From an uncultured Latescibacterota bacterium (GTDB lineage Bacteria > Latescibacterota > UBA2968): a stretch of 64,000 nt of DNA. The notes beneath the pieces were generated by a model. It worked only from the letters and a program-made list of their open reading frames with translations, did not search any database and was not told the origin of the DNA. Shown here piece by piece: positions 27,460-36,532 of this stretch; the first letter of the stretch is position 1, and every line of letters starts with the position of its first letter. The stretch spans positions 124,001-188,000 of the forward strand of contig OY282377.1 in the NCBI GenBank assembly GCA_958295785.1, given 5' to 3'. The position numbers and the translations under genes were made by a program.

Positions 27460-28496
27460 TGATCTCTTTTTGATTTCGAGAATGTCCTGAATATCGGGAA
27501 GGGGGACGGAATGAAGAAGCCTAGCCCCCAACTCAGGTGCATGGTCGCCAGCACCAGCGGAAGGCGGATGGCCGCCGCGTCCCGTCGCCGAAAGCCCACG
27601 ACCGCCGCCCCTGCCGCGAGGGTCAGCACGTAAGCAAGCATCAGCGCGGCCAACGGCCAGGGGAATCCGGCCAGGGCCAGCGCCGCCCCGGCCACCAGGC
27701 CCAAGGCCAACCCGGGAGCGGCGAGGTGGCGAGGGCGAACCGAGCCCGGATGCCTTATGACAACCGCCGACTTCCCTCGACCGTAGTTGAAATACTGCCG
27801 CGCCAGCGTCCAGAATGTGCCGCGGGGCCGGTAATTCACCACCAGTTTGGGATCGAACCATACGGTCTTTCCCCGCTCGCGCAACCGGTAGTTGAACTCA
27901 TAGTCCTCGTTCGTGGCCACGTTGGCATATCCTCCGCCTATCTCCTCCAGCGTCTCACGAGAGAACACGCCCAGATAGGCGGTGTCGGAGACTCCCTCCT
28001 TCCCGCCCAGCCGATGGCGAGCGTCGCCTACTCCCAATGGGGTGGTCATGGCCATCGCCACCGTTCGTTCGAAGGGGGTGGTCCCCACCGATAGTTGTCG
28101 CCCGCCGACGTTTGCCGCCCCTGTTCGCTCCAGGGTTTCCACGGCGCGGCTCACGTAACCGGGCGGAAGGGTCGCATGGGCGTCGCACCGCACCATGATG
28201 TCTCCGGTGGCCGCCCGAAACGCTGCGTTGGCTCCGGGCACGAGGATTCTTTTTGGGTTGGGAATCAACTTCACCGACGGGTGAGACCGCCGGATAAGTT
28301 CGGACATGGCCGGGGTTTCGGAGCCGTCGGCGACGATGACCTCTATCGGCCCCTCATAGTCCTGGGCGAATATCGAATCAAGGGTGGCAATGATGGTCGC
28401 TTCGGCATTGCGCGCCGGAATGATTACCGATACGCGCGGGGGGGGGGGCACAGAATATCCCTCGGGATTCGAGGTTTGCTGATTTTCGATGTTCAT
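27456..28496 (-). CDS. GT2-family glycosyltransferase with C-terminal membrane segments and a C11 tract
   Basis: 346 residues. The nucleotide-binding start is PRVSVIIPARNAEATI, followed by VIVADGS, the D-x-H pair in VRCDAHATLP and the catalytic ATNEDYEFNYRLRERG. Three to four hydrophobic segments close the protein, as in membrane-attached GT2 enzymes. Codons near 15-18 (Pro run) are written with 11 consecutive Cs (plus-strand G11, 28438-28448), so a one-base slip would abolish the enzyme just after its start. Starts at ATG 28496, 15 bases after the oxidoreductase stop. Confidence 0.85.
   Translation of the reverse strand: MNIENQQTSNPEGYSVPPPPRVSVIIPARNAEATIIATLDSIFAQDYEGPIEVIVADGSETPAMSELIRRSHPSVKLIPNPKRILVPGANAAFRAATGDIMVRCDAHATLPPGYVSRAVETLERTGAANVGGRQLSVGTTPFERTVAMAMTTPLGVGDARHRLGGKEGVSDTAYLGVFSRETLEEIGGGYANVATNEDYEFNYRLRERGKTVWFDPKLVVNYRPRGTFWTLARQYFNYGRGKSAVVIRHPGSVRPRHLAAPGLALGLVAGAALALAGFPWPLAALMLAYVLTLAAGAAVVGFRRRDAAAIRLPLVLATMHLSWGLGFFIPSPFPIFRTFSKSKRDQ
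28438..28448 (-). repeat. Homopolymer C11 in the GT2 coding start
   Basis: Eleven Cs on the coding strand at the fifteenth to eighteenth codons. The current length keeps the frame open. Long G/C tracts early in glycosyltransferase genes are classic slipped-strand switches. Confidence 0.8.
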
Positions 28497-28510
28497 GGCA
28501 CCGCATCCTG

Positions 28511-29602
28511 CTACGGCCGCTCGCGTTGTTCGCGCCGCTGACGGCGTGGGGAGTCCATCCGCTCCGCCTGGGATTGCAACTGTTCGCTGATGACGCTCAT
28601 GACCCGCACCGTCTCGAGGCCGTCCTCGGATGTGATGGCTGGGGGCAGACCGTTGACGCTTCGCTTGAAGAACTCGCTGATGGTCCTGTCGTGGATGTTC
28701 CTGAATCGGCCTGCGAGATAGTCGAAGCCATTGGCGAAGGCGCCTGAGGCGATCTGGGCGGCCTCGCCGACAGCAGAAAGGCCGATTCCCCAAGGGGACT
28801 GGTTGACCCTATCGTAGTTGACGAGCACCTTGCTCTGCATATCGATCTTTATTATGCCTTCGGTGCCCCACAATTCCAATAGAAAGGCCGAATGTTTGCT
28901 GGTGTACGTCAGCACAATGCTGCTGGCGGCATGGTCGCCCACAAGCTCCAATCGATAGTCCTCGAAGGGCGACCAGGGGTACTCCGGCAACATTTTTCGG
29001 CCCCGGACGCGGATGTCGCGGATAGGACCGATGAATGCCTGGGAGAGGTACACCACATGGGGCCCTGTCTCTCCTATTGACCCGCCGGGCAGCCGGTTGG
29101 CGAAGTGGCCGGGGTCCGTCGTCCACAGAGTGACCGGCGTGGAGTAGAAAATACGCATCCCGGTGAGGTGCCCGATGTCGCCGCGCTCGATGCGCTGGCG
29201 GGCCTCGATGACCCGCGGATGGAACAACTCGGTATGAGCCACGCCGACCCGGCCTTTGGACCCCCGCTCGGCCTCGATGATCCTTTCACACTCCTCCACC
29301 GTCGTAGCCAAAGGCTTCTCAATCAGTGCATTGGAGTCCGCTTTCAGCGCCGCCACTGCGATATCGGCATGGGCACTGGGCGGCGTGCATACGTCAACAA
29401 AGTCGGGACGCTCCATGCCCAGCATTTGCTCGACGTCATCATAGGCCGCCGGAACTCCGAATTGGCGGCTCACCGCTTCGGCCCGGCTGCGGTCGAGATC
29501 GCAGACGGCGACGACTCTCACGTCGCGGCGCAACCGGAGCCAGGCCGGCAGGTGCTTTTTGGTTGATATGAACCCGGCTCCTATGATGGCTACTGTGTAC
29601 AT
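28511..29602 (-). CDS. Gfo/Idh/MocA-family oxidoreductase
   Basis: 363 residues. N-terminal NAD(P)-binding motif VAIIGAGFISTKKHLPAW, DVCTPPSAHADI, and the family's EKPLATT Lys-Pro motif; the C-terminal half is the alpha/beta dimerisation and substrate domain. Enzymes of this family oxidise or epimerise sugars, here likely a nucleotide sugar for the polysaccharide. It is the first gene of the GC-rich minus-strand operon. ATG 29602 follows AGAGA. The preceding 270 bases hold the divergent intergenic region. Confidence 0.85.
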   Translation of the reverse strand: MYTVAIIGAGFISTKKHLPAWLRLRRDVRVVAVCDLDRSRAEAVSRQFGVPAAYDDVEQMLGMERPDFVDVCTPPSAHADIAVAALKADSNALIEKPLATTVEECERIIEAERGSKGRVGVAHTELFHPRVIEARQRIERGDIGHLTGMRIFYSTPVTLWTTDPGHFANRLPGGSIGETGPHVVYLSQAFIGPIRDIRVRGRKMLPEYPWSPFEDYRLELVGDHAASSIVLTYTSKHSAFLLELWGTEGIIKIDMQSKVLVNYDRVNQSPWGIGLSAVGEAAQIASGAFANGFDYLAGRFRNIHDRTISEFFKRSVNGLPPAITSEDGLETVRVMSVISEQLQSQAERMDSPRRQRREQRERP

Positions 29603-29708
29603 CCGGCATTCTCTTTGCAGTCCCCACCATCGTCCCAAGCGAGCAGAGGCGCGGTATTGGGCAGGTACAGGCGATGCTTGGGTTCTGCCTTCTGGTCAGC
29701 CCCAAGCG

Positions 29709-29763
29709 GGATGGCTTTTCTCGATGACTTTTTGTGATGGCATTTTTGCGATGGTTTATCTGA
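29709..29763. promoter_or_regulatory. Four tandem GATG(N)2TTTT repeats between divergent genes
   Basis: GATG occurs at 29710, 29723, 29736 and 29750, each followed by a T-rich stretch (GATGGCTTTT, GATGACTTTT, GATGGCATTT, GATGGTTTAT), spacing 13, 13 and 14 bases. The site lies about 110 bases upstream of the minus-strand operon start and 110 upstream of the MBL gene. It may be an operator; this is inference from position. Nothing else recognisable lies in 29603-29872. Confidence 0.35.
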
Positions 29764-29872
29764 ATACTGCGTAACGCCAATTATTCAATGAATAACCCAT
29801 CCAAATTTGGCTTGTCTGATAAAAAATAAAAGACTAAACTCCACTGAGCAAATTTACACTTGGGAGGTCGCG

Positions 29873-30751
29873 ATGGACAACATGCATCTCAGATGGTGGG
29901 GTTGTGGTGCTTTTGAAATTCTCTTGGGAGATGTCAACATCGCCATTGATCCATATCTTTTTGACGATAATCTAAAAAATGCCGAACCCATCTACGACTA
30001 CATCTTTATCACGCACGAACATTTTGACCACTGTCACCCCAAAACCCTAAAAAAACTCTGCCGGGGGAATCGCTTCAAAAAACTCTTTGTCAATGTCTGT
30101 TGCATCACCCCAAACGAACCCGTTGACGAAAATTATGGCGACGCAGCTTTTTCCCGCGACCTGCCCATCAGCAAGCATATATCAAAAGAAAAAATTCAAG
30201 TCCTCTATCCCAAATATCTGACCGATAATACGCGTACTTTTCCAGGCCCCTTTGCGTGTGACCTAGGCACTGTGCGGGTAGAAGCCATTGAAAGCGGTGA
30301 AAATGCGCGGCCCGATTTGCCCACCTGTGGATACATCATCACACACCCTCAAAAAAACGTCTCATTCTACCACACCGGCGACCTTCACGAGACCTACCCT
30401 GCACTCGGCAATCTCAAAGGGCGTGTGGATTATCTCATCCACATGAAAACAGGGCTGAAGCAATGGCCTGTTTTCTCGCGCCTTCTCGATCTCGTACAAC
30501 CCCGTTTTTTGATTCCAACCCATTATCGCACCGACCGCAAAACCGATCCCATTCCCGAAGGGCATTGGCCTCCCGATGTTACAGATGCCAATGCCTTTAT
30601 CGAAAGCATCCGCGAACACGCCGGCAACCGAACCCAAATTTTGCCCTTCACGGCCGGCATCCAGTACGAGATTGAATTGCCATCGAAAAAAGTTGTGTGG
30701 GATTGGGATTGGCACAACACATGGACCGTACCCCCGTGGCGGGAGGGATAG
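29873..30751 (+). CDS. Metallo-beta-lactamase-fold hydrolase (UlaG-like)
   Basis: 292 residues. Start ATG 29873 is chosen for GGGAGG seven bases upstream. The metal motif HEHFDHCH and the downstream HTGDLHE and IPTHYRT His residues match the MBL fold. The opening MHLRWWGCGAFEILLGD resembles the UlaG/lactonase-like branch that acts on sugar lactones or phosphodiesters. Substrate not known. It is the only plus-strand gene facing away from the polysaccharide operon and looks like normal chromosome content (lower GC). Its stop is three bases from the convergent dehydrogenase stop. Confidence 0.85.
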   Translation: MDNMHLRWWGCGAFEILLGDVNIAIDPYLFDDNLKNAEPIYDYIFITHEHFDHCHPKTLKKLCRGNRFKKLFVNVCCITPNEPVDENYGDAAFSRDLPISKHISKEKIQVLYPKYLTDNTRTFPGPFACDLGTVRVEAIESGENARPDLPTCGYIITHPQKNVSFYHTGDLHETYPALGNLKGRVDYLIHMKTGLKQWPVFSRLLDLVQPRFLIPTHYRTDRKTDPIPEGHWPPDVTDANAFIESIREHAGNRTQILPFTAGIQYEIELPSKKVVWDWDWHNTWTVPPWREG

Positions 30752-30754
30752 CCT

Positions 30755-31846
30755 TCAAACATCAAACCGAATGACCTGCCGCGCGACTTCGCCCTTGAGC
30801 AGGGCATTGAACGCATCGTTGATATCGTCTAAGGCAATGGTGTGCGAAATCATCTCATCCAACTTGAGATGCCCCCTCAAATACATATCCACGTACCGAG
30901 GCATATCCACGCGAAAGCGATTCGATCCCATGCTCGATCCCTGAATTTTGCGCTCGCCCAACAAGTCGTGTCCGGTCAGCTCAATTTTAACGCCCTCGGG
31001 AATCATGCCAATCACCGTGGCCGTGCCGCCTCTTTCGAGCATCTCAAAACACTGCTCTGCTGTTCGCTTCAACCCAACCGCTTCAAACGAATACGCCGCG
31101 CCCTCCCCGCCTGTCAGATCCATAATTTGCTCGACTGGATCCCCGTCATTTGCATTGACGAGATCGGTCGCGCCCAACTCTTTGGCCAATTGCAATTTGG
31201 AAGCAATCGCATCCACGGCAATGATGCGCCCCGCGCCTCCAATGCGCGCGCCTTGAACCGCGCTCAACCCAATGCCCCCGCACCCGACAACCACCACCGT
31301 GCTGCCCGGCTCGACTTTCGCCGTATTGAGCGCGGCCCCCACTCCGGTTGTCACGCCGCACCCGATCAGCGCGGCCTTATCCAGCGGCATATCGTCGCGC
31401 ACTTTGCAGACCGCGTTCTCGTGTACCAACAACTGTTCAGCGTAAGAGGCGAGGTTTGCAAACTGAAACAATTCCCGACCATCTTGGGACAAGCGCGGAC
31501 TGTCCGTCTCTTTGCGCTGTGTCGATTCTCGGTCCTCGCACAGATTTGGACGTCCGGTGGTGCAATACCGGCAATGCCCGCAAAAAACCGACAAACACGT
31601 AATCACATGGTCGCCGGGTTTTGTGTATGTCACGTCTGCGCCAACGGCTTCCACAATCCCCGCGGATTCATGGCCCATCACCGCGGGCATCGGACAGGTG
31701 TGAAGCCCTTGCTGAAAGTGAACATCGCTGTGACAAACCCCCGCCGCGACAGTGCGAACCAAGACCTCGCGTCCGATGGGATCGGCGATTTCGACGTCTT
31801 CCACACGGATCGGCTGATGGGCTTCGCGCAAGACAGCAGCTTTCAT
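30755..31846 (-). CDS. Zinc-dependent alcohol dehydrogenase (class III-like MDR)
   Basis: 363 residues. Catalytic zinc ligands C38 (GVCHSD) and H59-E60 (GHE). A structural zinc loop has C89, C92, C95 and C103 (CGHCRYC...C). Rossmann motif VVVVGCGGIGLSAVQGA. This is the full Adh class III/formaldehyde dehydrogenase-like layout, so oxidation of alcohols or thiol adducts with NAD is expected. AGGAGG seven bases before ATG 31846 fixes the start. Convergent with the MBL-fold gene; no operon partner. Confidence 0.9.
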   Translation of the reverse strand: MKAAVLREAHQPIRVEDVEIADPIGREVLVRTVAAGVCHSDVHFQQGLHTCPMPAVMGHESAGIVEAVGADVTYTKPGDHVITCLSVFCGHCRYCTTGRPNLCEDRESTQRKETDSPRLSQDGRELFQFANLASYAEQLLVHENAVCKVRDDMPLDKAALIGCGVTTGVGAALNTAKVEPGSTVVVVGCGGIGLSAVQGARIGGAGRIIAVDAIASKLQLAKELGATDLVNANDGDPVEQIMDLTGGEGAAYSFEAVGLKRTAEQCFEMLERGGTATVIGMIPEGVKIELTGHDLLGERKIQGSSMGSNRFRVDMPRYVDMYLRGHLKLDEMISHTIALDDINDAFNALLKGEVARQVIRFDV

Positions 31847-32241
31847 GGTGTGCCTCCTGTTGTGAATTTGTTTGCACAACATGCCAAATTTCTCCATCCT
31901 GTTGGTCAAACTAATTATAGTGTCAACCGCCCAAATACCAAAGCATTTTTACATCCACGCAACAATTAACTTGACATTGCGCCCATAGCAAGCATAAATA
32001 GCGGTCAGCAGTCAGCGAAACAAGCGGTAAGCCCATACATCGCTTTGGGCAGCGTGGCGGGGAACGCACGGACTGCGCCACTACAATTCATCTGGATTTA
32101 TCTGCGTCAGGATACTCGCTTCTTGTATCTTCGGGCGGGCACGGGGGCTACGTTCCTGAATGACACCCCGGGTCTCGCGTTTGTACCCCTTCGTGGATCA
32201 CTCCTCACTTCTCACTCCTCACCAGTACTGGAGGAATCACC
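31847..32241. other. Intergenic region with repeat remnants
   Basis: No gene seen. It should hold promoters for both divergent neighbours. At 32132-32152 is a degenerate copy of the GTAGCCCCCGTGCCCGCCC repeat (reverse orientation). Runs such as ATTTATCTGCGTCAGGAT resemble the repeats at 33640. Confidence 0.6.
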
Positions 32242-33192
32242 ATGTTAAAAGCCGGATTTATCGGCGCGGGGAACCGCAGTCAGGGCGCGCATTATCCGAG
32301 TGTCCATCGCTTGGAAGGCGAGGTCGAAATGCGTGCGGTTTGCGAACTCGACGAAGAACGCTTGAATCAAGTCGCCAAAAAGTACGAATTTCTGCAAACC
32401 TATACGGACCACCGCCAAATGCTCGACAAAGCCGACCTCGACATCATCTATTGCGTGATGAACGAAAAATGGCTCTTGCAAACCGCCCTTGACTGCATGA
32501 ACGCGGGGAAACACATTTTCATCGAGAAGCCCCCTGGCGCGAATCTGGAAGAAACCGAGCAGTTGCTTGAGGCGGCCGTGTCCAACAATGTCTTTGCGAT
32601 GGTCGGCTTTCAGCGCCGATACACAGCGGTCACGCGCGAAGCCACGCGCCTCGTCTCGAAAAAAGGCCCGGTCTCATCTGTAATCACCACATTCAACAAG
32701 CAGATGCTCGGCGGCGATGGCAAAGAATTTACCTCCACCTTGTGGAACGACGTCTGCCATATCGTCGATCTCACGCGCTATATGGCCGGCAGCGAACCGG
32801 TTGAAGTCACTGCCTACCAGGACAAATTTGGGGGCGAAAGCTACAACAACTACACGGCCCTCATCCGCTTTGAAAACAACGCCACCGGTGCCATCTTTGG
32901 CAATCGCGCCTCCGGCGGGCGCGTGCTCCGCTCCGAGTTGCACGGTGTAGGAATCGGGTGTTATATGAAAATTCCCCAAGAGATCGAGATTCACGAAGAC
33001 AACCAAGTGCGTACTTTGGGGGGATGGGAAATCGACGGCGTGGATGAAGAAGATGTCGCCAGTTACGAGGGCGTCTTGACCATGCACCGGCATTTTGTCG
33101 ATTGCATCAACAACAACGAAATGCCCCACAACGACCTGCGCGACGTCATCCACTCCATCCGCTTGGTGGATCAACTCGAAGCTAAGAGGTAA
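32242..33192 (+). CDS. Gfo/Idh/MocA-family oxidoreductase
   Basis: 316 residues. LKAGFIGAGNRSQGAHYPSV is the dinucleotide-binding start, EKPPGANLEE is the family Lys-Pro motif, and the C-terminal domain includes HIVDLTRYMAG. Start ATG 32242 has GGAGGAATCACC in front. Stands alone between repeat-rich spacers. Probably a sugar or inositol dehydrogenase; its substrate cannot be told. It is not a close copy of the other Gfo-type proteins in the window (28511, 48229). Confidence 0.85.
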   Translation: MLKAGFIGAGNRSQGAHYPSVHRLEGEVEMRAVCELDEERLNQVAKKYEFLQTYTDHRQMLDKADLDIIYCVMNEKWLLQTALDCMNAGKHIFIEKPPGANLEETEQLLEAAVSNNVFAMVGFQRRYTAVTREATRLVSKKGPVSSVITTFNKQMLGGDGKEFTSTLWNDVCHIVDLTRYMAGSEPVEVTAYQDKFGGESYNNYTALIRFENNATGAIFGNRASGGRVLRSELHGVGIGCYMKIPQEIEIHEDNQVRTLGGWEIDGVDEEDVASYEGVLTMHRHFVDCINNNEMPHNDLRDVIHSIRLVDQLEAKR

Positions 33193-33753
33193 GATGGATC
33201 GCGGATTAAACGGATTGCGCGGATGAAAGGCGAAAACCAACCCCACAAAAACGTAGGGGCGGTGCCTCCGTGCCCGCCCGAAAAGGCAAGATACAAGACA
33301 GGAGAGGCAAAAGGCGAAACGCAACCTCCGATGAACACGGATGAAAGGCGAGAGGTACGTGCAGAGTGCAGAGGGTTTGGGCGGACTGACAAGCAAAAAA
33401 AGAAGCTATCAGCGTTTAGCTATCAGCTTTCAGCCTTTTCCGCTCCACTACTGACCGCTAACCGCTTGGGAACCGGGACCGATGGGATTTGCAATTTTCA
33501 CCCACACCCCCATCAGAGAGATGGCGAGGATGAGATTGCACACGGAAGGGCAGGATGGATGGGGCACGCATACGGGGAGGCGAGGTGGCGGATGGGATCG
33601 CACATGGGCGGCTGAAGGGCTGGGTGGACTGACACTAATGCCTTGCTTTTTATCTGCGTTTATCTGCGTTTATCTGTGGTTGCTTTTTGAATGGTTTTTG
33701 TCCATATTTGACCTGTTTTGAAATCCGGACAACTTTTGGCCTATCGAAAAAAT
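33193..33753. other. Intergenic region, repeat-rich
   Basis: No convincing gene. Contains a GTAGGGGCGGTGCCTCCGTG-type unit at 33252-33280, GCGGATTAAACGGATTGCGC-like sequence at 33200, and three tandem copies of TTTATCTGCG/TG at about 33650-33679. The promoter for the dehydratase gene is presumably here, but no clear one is visible. Confidence 0.6.
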
Positions 33754-34848
33754 ATGACCGAATTCCGTTTGGAACAACTGCTCGGCAGAGATGAAATTGA
33801 CACCGATCTAAAAGAAATCGCGGCCTATCTCAATGATCAAACCGTTCTCGTGACCGGTGCGGGTGGGTCTATTGGTTCTGAACTTTGCCGCCAAATCAGT
33901 CGTTTTAAGCCCAAAAACCTCTTGCTACTCGGACGCGGGGAACAGAGCATCTACACCATTCATCTCGAATGTCGCACCCGTTTTCCAAAGCTCAACGTCC
34001 TGCCCATCATCGCAGACATCCGCGACACAAATCGCATGCGACAGGTCTATGAGGCACATCGGCCCGCGGTTATTTTTCACACTGCGGCCCACAAACACGT
34101 CGAACTCATCGAAGCCTTTCCAGAAGAAGTCGTCAAAAACAACATCATCGGCACCAAAATCGTATCGGAACTCGCGCAGGAATACGGTGTCCAGCGTTTT
34201 GTGATGATCTCCACGGACAAGGCCGTCAAGCCCGTGTGCGTTTACGGCGCGGGCAAGCGGCTTTCAGAATTTCAGATCGAGGGGCTCTCAAGGTGGTCCG
34301 ACACGATCTTTGTCACGGTTCGCTTTGGCAATGTGCTCGGCGCACGGGGATCTATTGTCCCCCTTTTTCAAAAGCAAATCGCCGAAGGCGGCCCGGTGAC
34401 GGTGCATCCCGAAGCCACCCGGTATTTTATGACCGTCCCCGAAGCCGCTCGCCTCGTGATTCAAAGTGGGGCTATGGGCAAGAATGGCGAAATTTTTATT
34501 CTCGACATGGGCAAATCCCTGCCCATTATCGATCTGGCCATAGAGATGATACGCTTGGAAGGCAAAGAACCCGGCGTTGACATCCAACTCGAATTTATTG
34601 ACCTGCGCCCGGGCGACAAACTCCACGAAGAACTCCTCACGCAAACAGAAGGCGTTTGCATGACAAAAAATAAGAAAATTTTTATCGCCCAACCCGATCA
34701 AATCGACATCAACGCGCTTGAAGCGACAATTGCAGAACTCAAACAACTGGCCGCAGAAACCAAACGCCTCGACATCATTCAGAAATTGGCTGAATTTCTC
34801 CCCGACTACAAACCCTCCGCGCTTTGGACAAAAAAAAGGGCGTTATGA
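33754..34848 (+). CDS. UDP-sugar 4,6-dehydratase-like protein (CapD/PseB type, soluble)
   Basis: 364 residues from ATG 33754; the frame is open to a TTG at 33718. Short-chain dehydrogenase motifs: VLVTGAGGSIGSEL (NAD binding), HTAAHKHVELIE, ISTDKAVKPVCVYGAGKR (catalytic Y/K region) and RFGNVLGARGSIVPLF. This matches the catalytic domain of WbpM/FlaA1/CapD without membrane segments, close to the size of PseB. It makes a 4-keto-6-deoxy sugar from UDP-GlcNAc or similar. Convergent with the initiating transferase operon and probably feeds it. Confidence 0.85.
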   Translation: MTEFRLEQLLGRDEIDTDLKEIAAYLNDQTVLVTGAGGSIGSELCRQISRFKPKNLLLLGRGEQSIYTIHLECRTRFPKLNVLPIIADIRDTNRMRQVYEAHRPAVIFHTAAHKHVELIEAFPEEVVKNNIIGTKIVSELAQEYGVQRFVMISTDKAVKPVCVYGAGKRLSEFQIEGLSRWSDTIFVTVRFGNVLGARGSIVPLFQKQIAEGGPVTVHPEATRYFMTVPEAARLVIQSGAMGKNGEIFILDMGKSLPIIDLAIEMIRLEGKEPGVDIQLEFIDLRPGDKLHEELLTQTEGVCMTKNKKIFIAQPDQIDINALEATIAELKQLAAETKRLDIIQKLAEFLPDYKPSALWTKKRAL

Positions 34849-34860
34849 CCTAACGCCCTT
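34831..34860. terminator. Bidirectional intrinsic terminator
   Basis: Perfect 10-base stem AAGGGCGTTA / TAACGCCCTT with loop TGACC. On the minus strand it is followed by a run of Ts (plus-strand A run 34830-34837), so it terminates the operon ending at 35030. On the plus strand the stem includes the stop codon of the dehydratase gene. Confidence 0.75.
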
Positions 34861-34923
34861 CAGCTATCAGCCTTCAGCGATTAGCTCCCCGCCTCCCAAC
34901 CTCTCGTTACACCCTATCCTCTC

Positions 34924-34951
34924 TTAGGGCACGGGGGCCACGCCCCTACAT
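34924..34951. repeat. REP-like unit
   Basis: TTAGGGCACGGGGGCCACGC followed by CCCTAC, the reverse orientation of the GTAGGGGC...GTGCCC repeat, 80 bases after the terminator. Confidence 0.6.
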
Positions 34952-35029
34952 GCCTTTCACTGAATAACAGCATGTCAGCACATGCTTCGTGTTTCTTCCT
35001 GCCCTTAGTGGATCCCTTCTCTGCCTTCC

Positions 35030-36478
35030 TCAATACGCCCCTTGTCCTTTGAGCACTGCGGGAATTGTTCTGAGCAAAATTTGTAAATCCAGTATTGGAG
35101 ACCAATTTTCAACATAATAAATATCCAAACGGGCCATTTCATCCAGCGATAAATTTTTCCGCCCACTGATTTGTGTTAAGCCCGTAATCCCCGGCAAAAT
35201 ATCATGTCTTCCATAGTGCCAATTTTTGTATCCCTTCACTTCCTCTATCGTGTGCGGACGCGGCCCGATCCAACTCATTTCCCCCTTCAATACATTGATC
35301 AGTTGAGGAAACTCATCCAGACTAAAGCGCCTCATAAAACGACCTATCCTTGTCACTCTGAAATCTTTTTTTAAATTTAACAAAATATCATTCGAAGGAT
35401 TATGTGCAACAACTTCATCGAGTCTCTTCTCTGCATCCTGAACCATTGACCTGAACTTGTAAACATGGAATACGTTCTCGCCCTTTCCAACTCGTTGCTG
35501 TCGAAATAACACAGGCCCCTTAGAGTCCAAGCGAATGCAAATGGCGAGCAAAAGCCAAACCGGTGCGAGAAAAACGGACACACATAGCGAAAAAACAATA
35601 TCCATTCCCCGCTTGAAAAAACGCCCCGACTGATGAAATATCCGTTCATCAAGCTGAAAAATGGGAATATTTGCAATTTCCTCAACGCGCATTTGATGCA
35701 TTAAAATTTGAAAAAAATTGGGAACGATGCTAAATTGAACATCTGCGCGTTTACAAATTTTAATTGTTGACGCTATTACATCGGTATCCAAATTCGTACT
35801 CGCCAGCACAACCTCATTCACCCGCTCGGACCGCAAGACAGATGGCAAATTGTCGATCCCTCCGAAAATCTGAACATCCCCGATCTCGTTGGATAGGCGA
35901 TCAATTTCAGCCCTGGACTCGCCATTGGTTAAAAATCCAATGGGCAGATACGCCAACTCATCAGTCTCCTTTATGGCGCAATAAAATTCACGCGCAGTTT
36001 TACCTGTACCCACAATAACGATCCGTTTCAGAGCATTTCCGCGTCTGAAAAGATACCGCAGAAAACGATAAAATCCCCATCGCCACAACGTCAATGCGAT
36101 CAGATTCACTATCCAAGCTGTTGCGATAATCAATCGGGAATATGCCTCAATATCGTATTGCGTGTTGAAACCCCTTAAGGCAAAACCCATAGCCATAACG
36201 ACCAAAAGGGTCAATGTGACAGCCCGGAAAACCAAAAAAGAATCCTCTATTTTGAATACAGGATTCTTTAAGCGATACATTCCGGAATTATAGGCCATCA
36301 AAAAACCCATAAACGCAACCAAGAAAGCAAAATTAAAATAGAGGTCAAAAGGAGGGATGGGGCGTTGCGGAAAGAGTGTCAGGGAGAACCGCAAATGATA
36401 CGAGAGCAAAAACCCCCCGAACAAAATCAATACATCGCCAACTGCCAAAATAAATTTAAATAATAAGTGCCTTTTCAT
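35030..36478 (-). CDS. Polyprenyl-phosphate sugar phosphotransferase (WcaJ/WbaP-like)
   Basis: 482 residues. Four or five membrane segments (about 1-130), a CoA-binding-like cytoplasmic domain with VIVGTGKTAREF, and a C-terminal bacterial sugar transferase domain from about 290: KRGMDIVFSLCVSV, PVLFRQQRVGKG, FRSMVQDAE, RRFSLDEFPQL, GPRPH and ITGLTQISGR. It transfers a sugar phosphate to undecaprenyl phosphate and starts the repeat unit at the inner membrane. Last gene of its minus-strand operon, followed by the terminator at 34831. Confidence 0.9.
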   Translation of the reverse strand: MKRHLLFKFILAVGDVLILFGGFLLSYHLRFSLTLFPQRPIPPFDLYFNFAFLVAFMGFLMAYNSGMYRLKNPVFKIEDSFLVFRAVTLTLLVVMAMGFALRGFNTQYDIEAYSRLIIATAWIVNLIALTLWRWGFYRFLRYLFRRGNALKRIVIVGTGKTAREFYCAIKETDELAYLPIGFLTNGESRAEIDRLSNEIGDVQIFGGIDNLPSVLRSERVNEVVLASTNLDTDVIASTIKICKRADVQFSIVPNFFQILMHQMRVEEIANIPIFQLDERIFHQSGRFFKRGMDIVFSLCVSVFLAPVWLLLAICIRLDSKGPVLFRQQRVGKGENVFHVYKFRSMVQDAEKRLDEVVAHNPSNDILLNLKKDFRVTRIGRFMRRFSLDEFPQLINVLKGEMSWIGPRPHTIEEVKGYKNWHYGRHDILPGITGLTQISGRKNLSLDEMARLDIYYVENWSPILDLQILLRTIPAVLKGQGAY

Positions 36479-36532
36479 GAGTTTATATCCAAATTATCCA
36501 AAAGGACACGACAAAATACACATCGGGACTAT

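Noticed and set aside
33640-33685. Short CRISPR-like array
   Set aside because: Only three 10-base units in direct tandem with no spacers.
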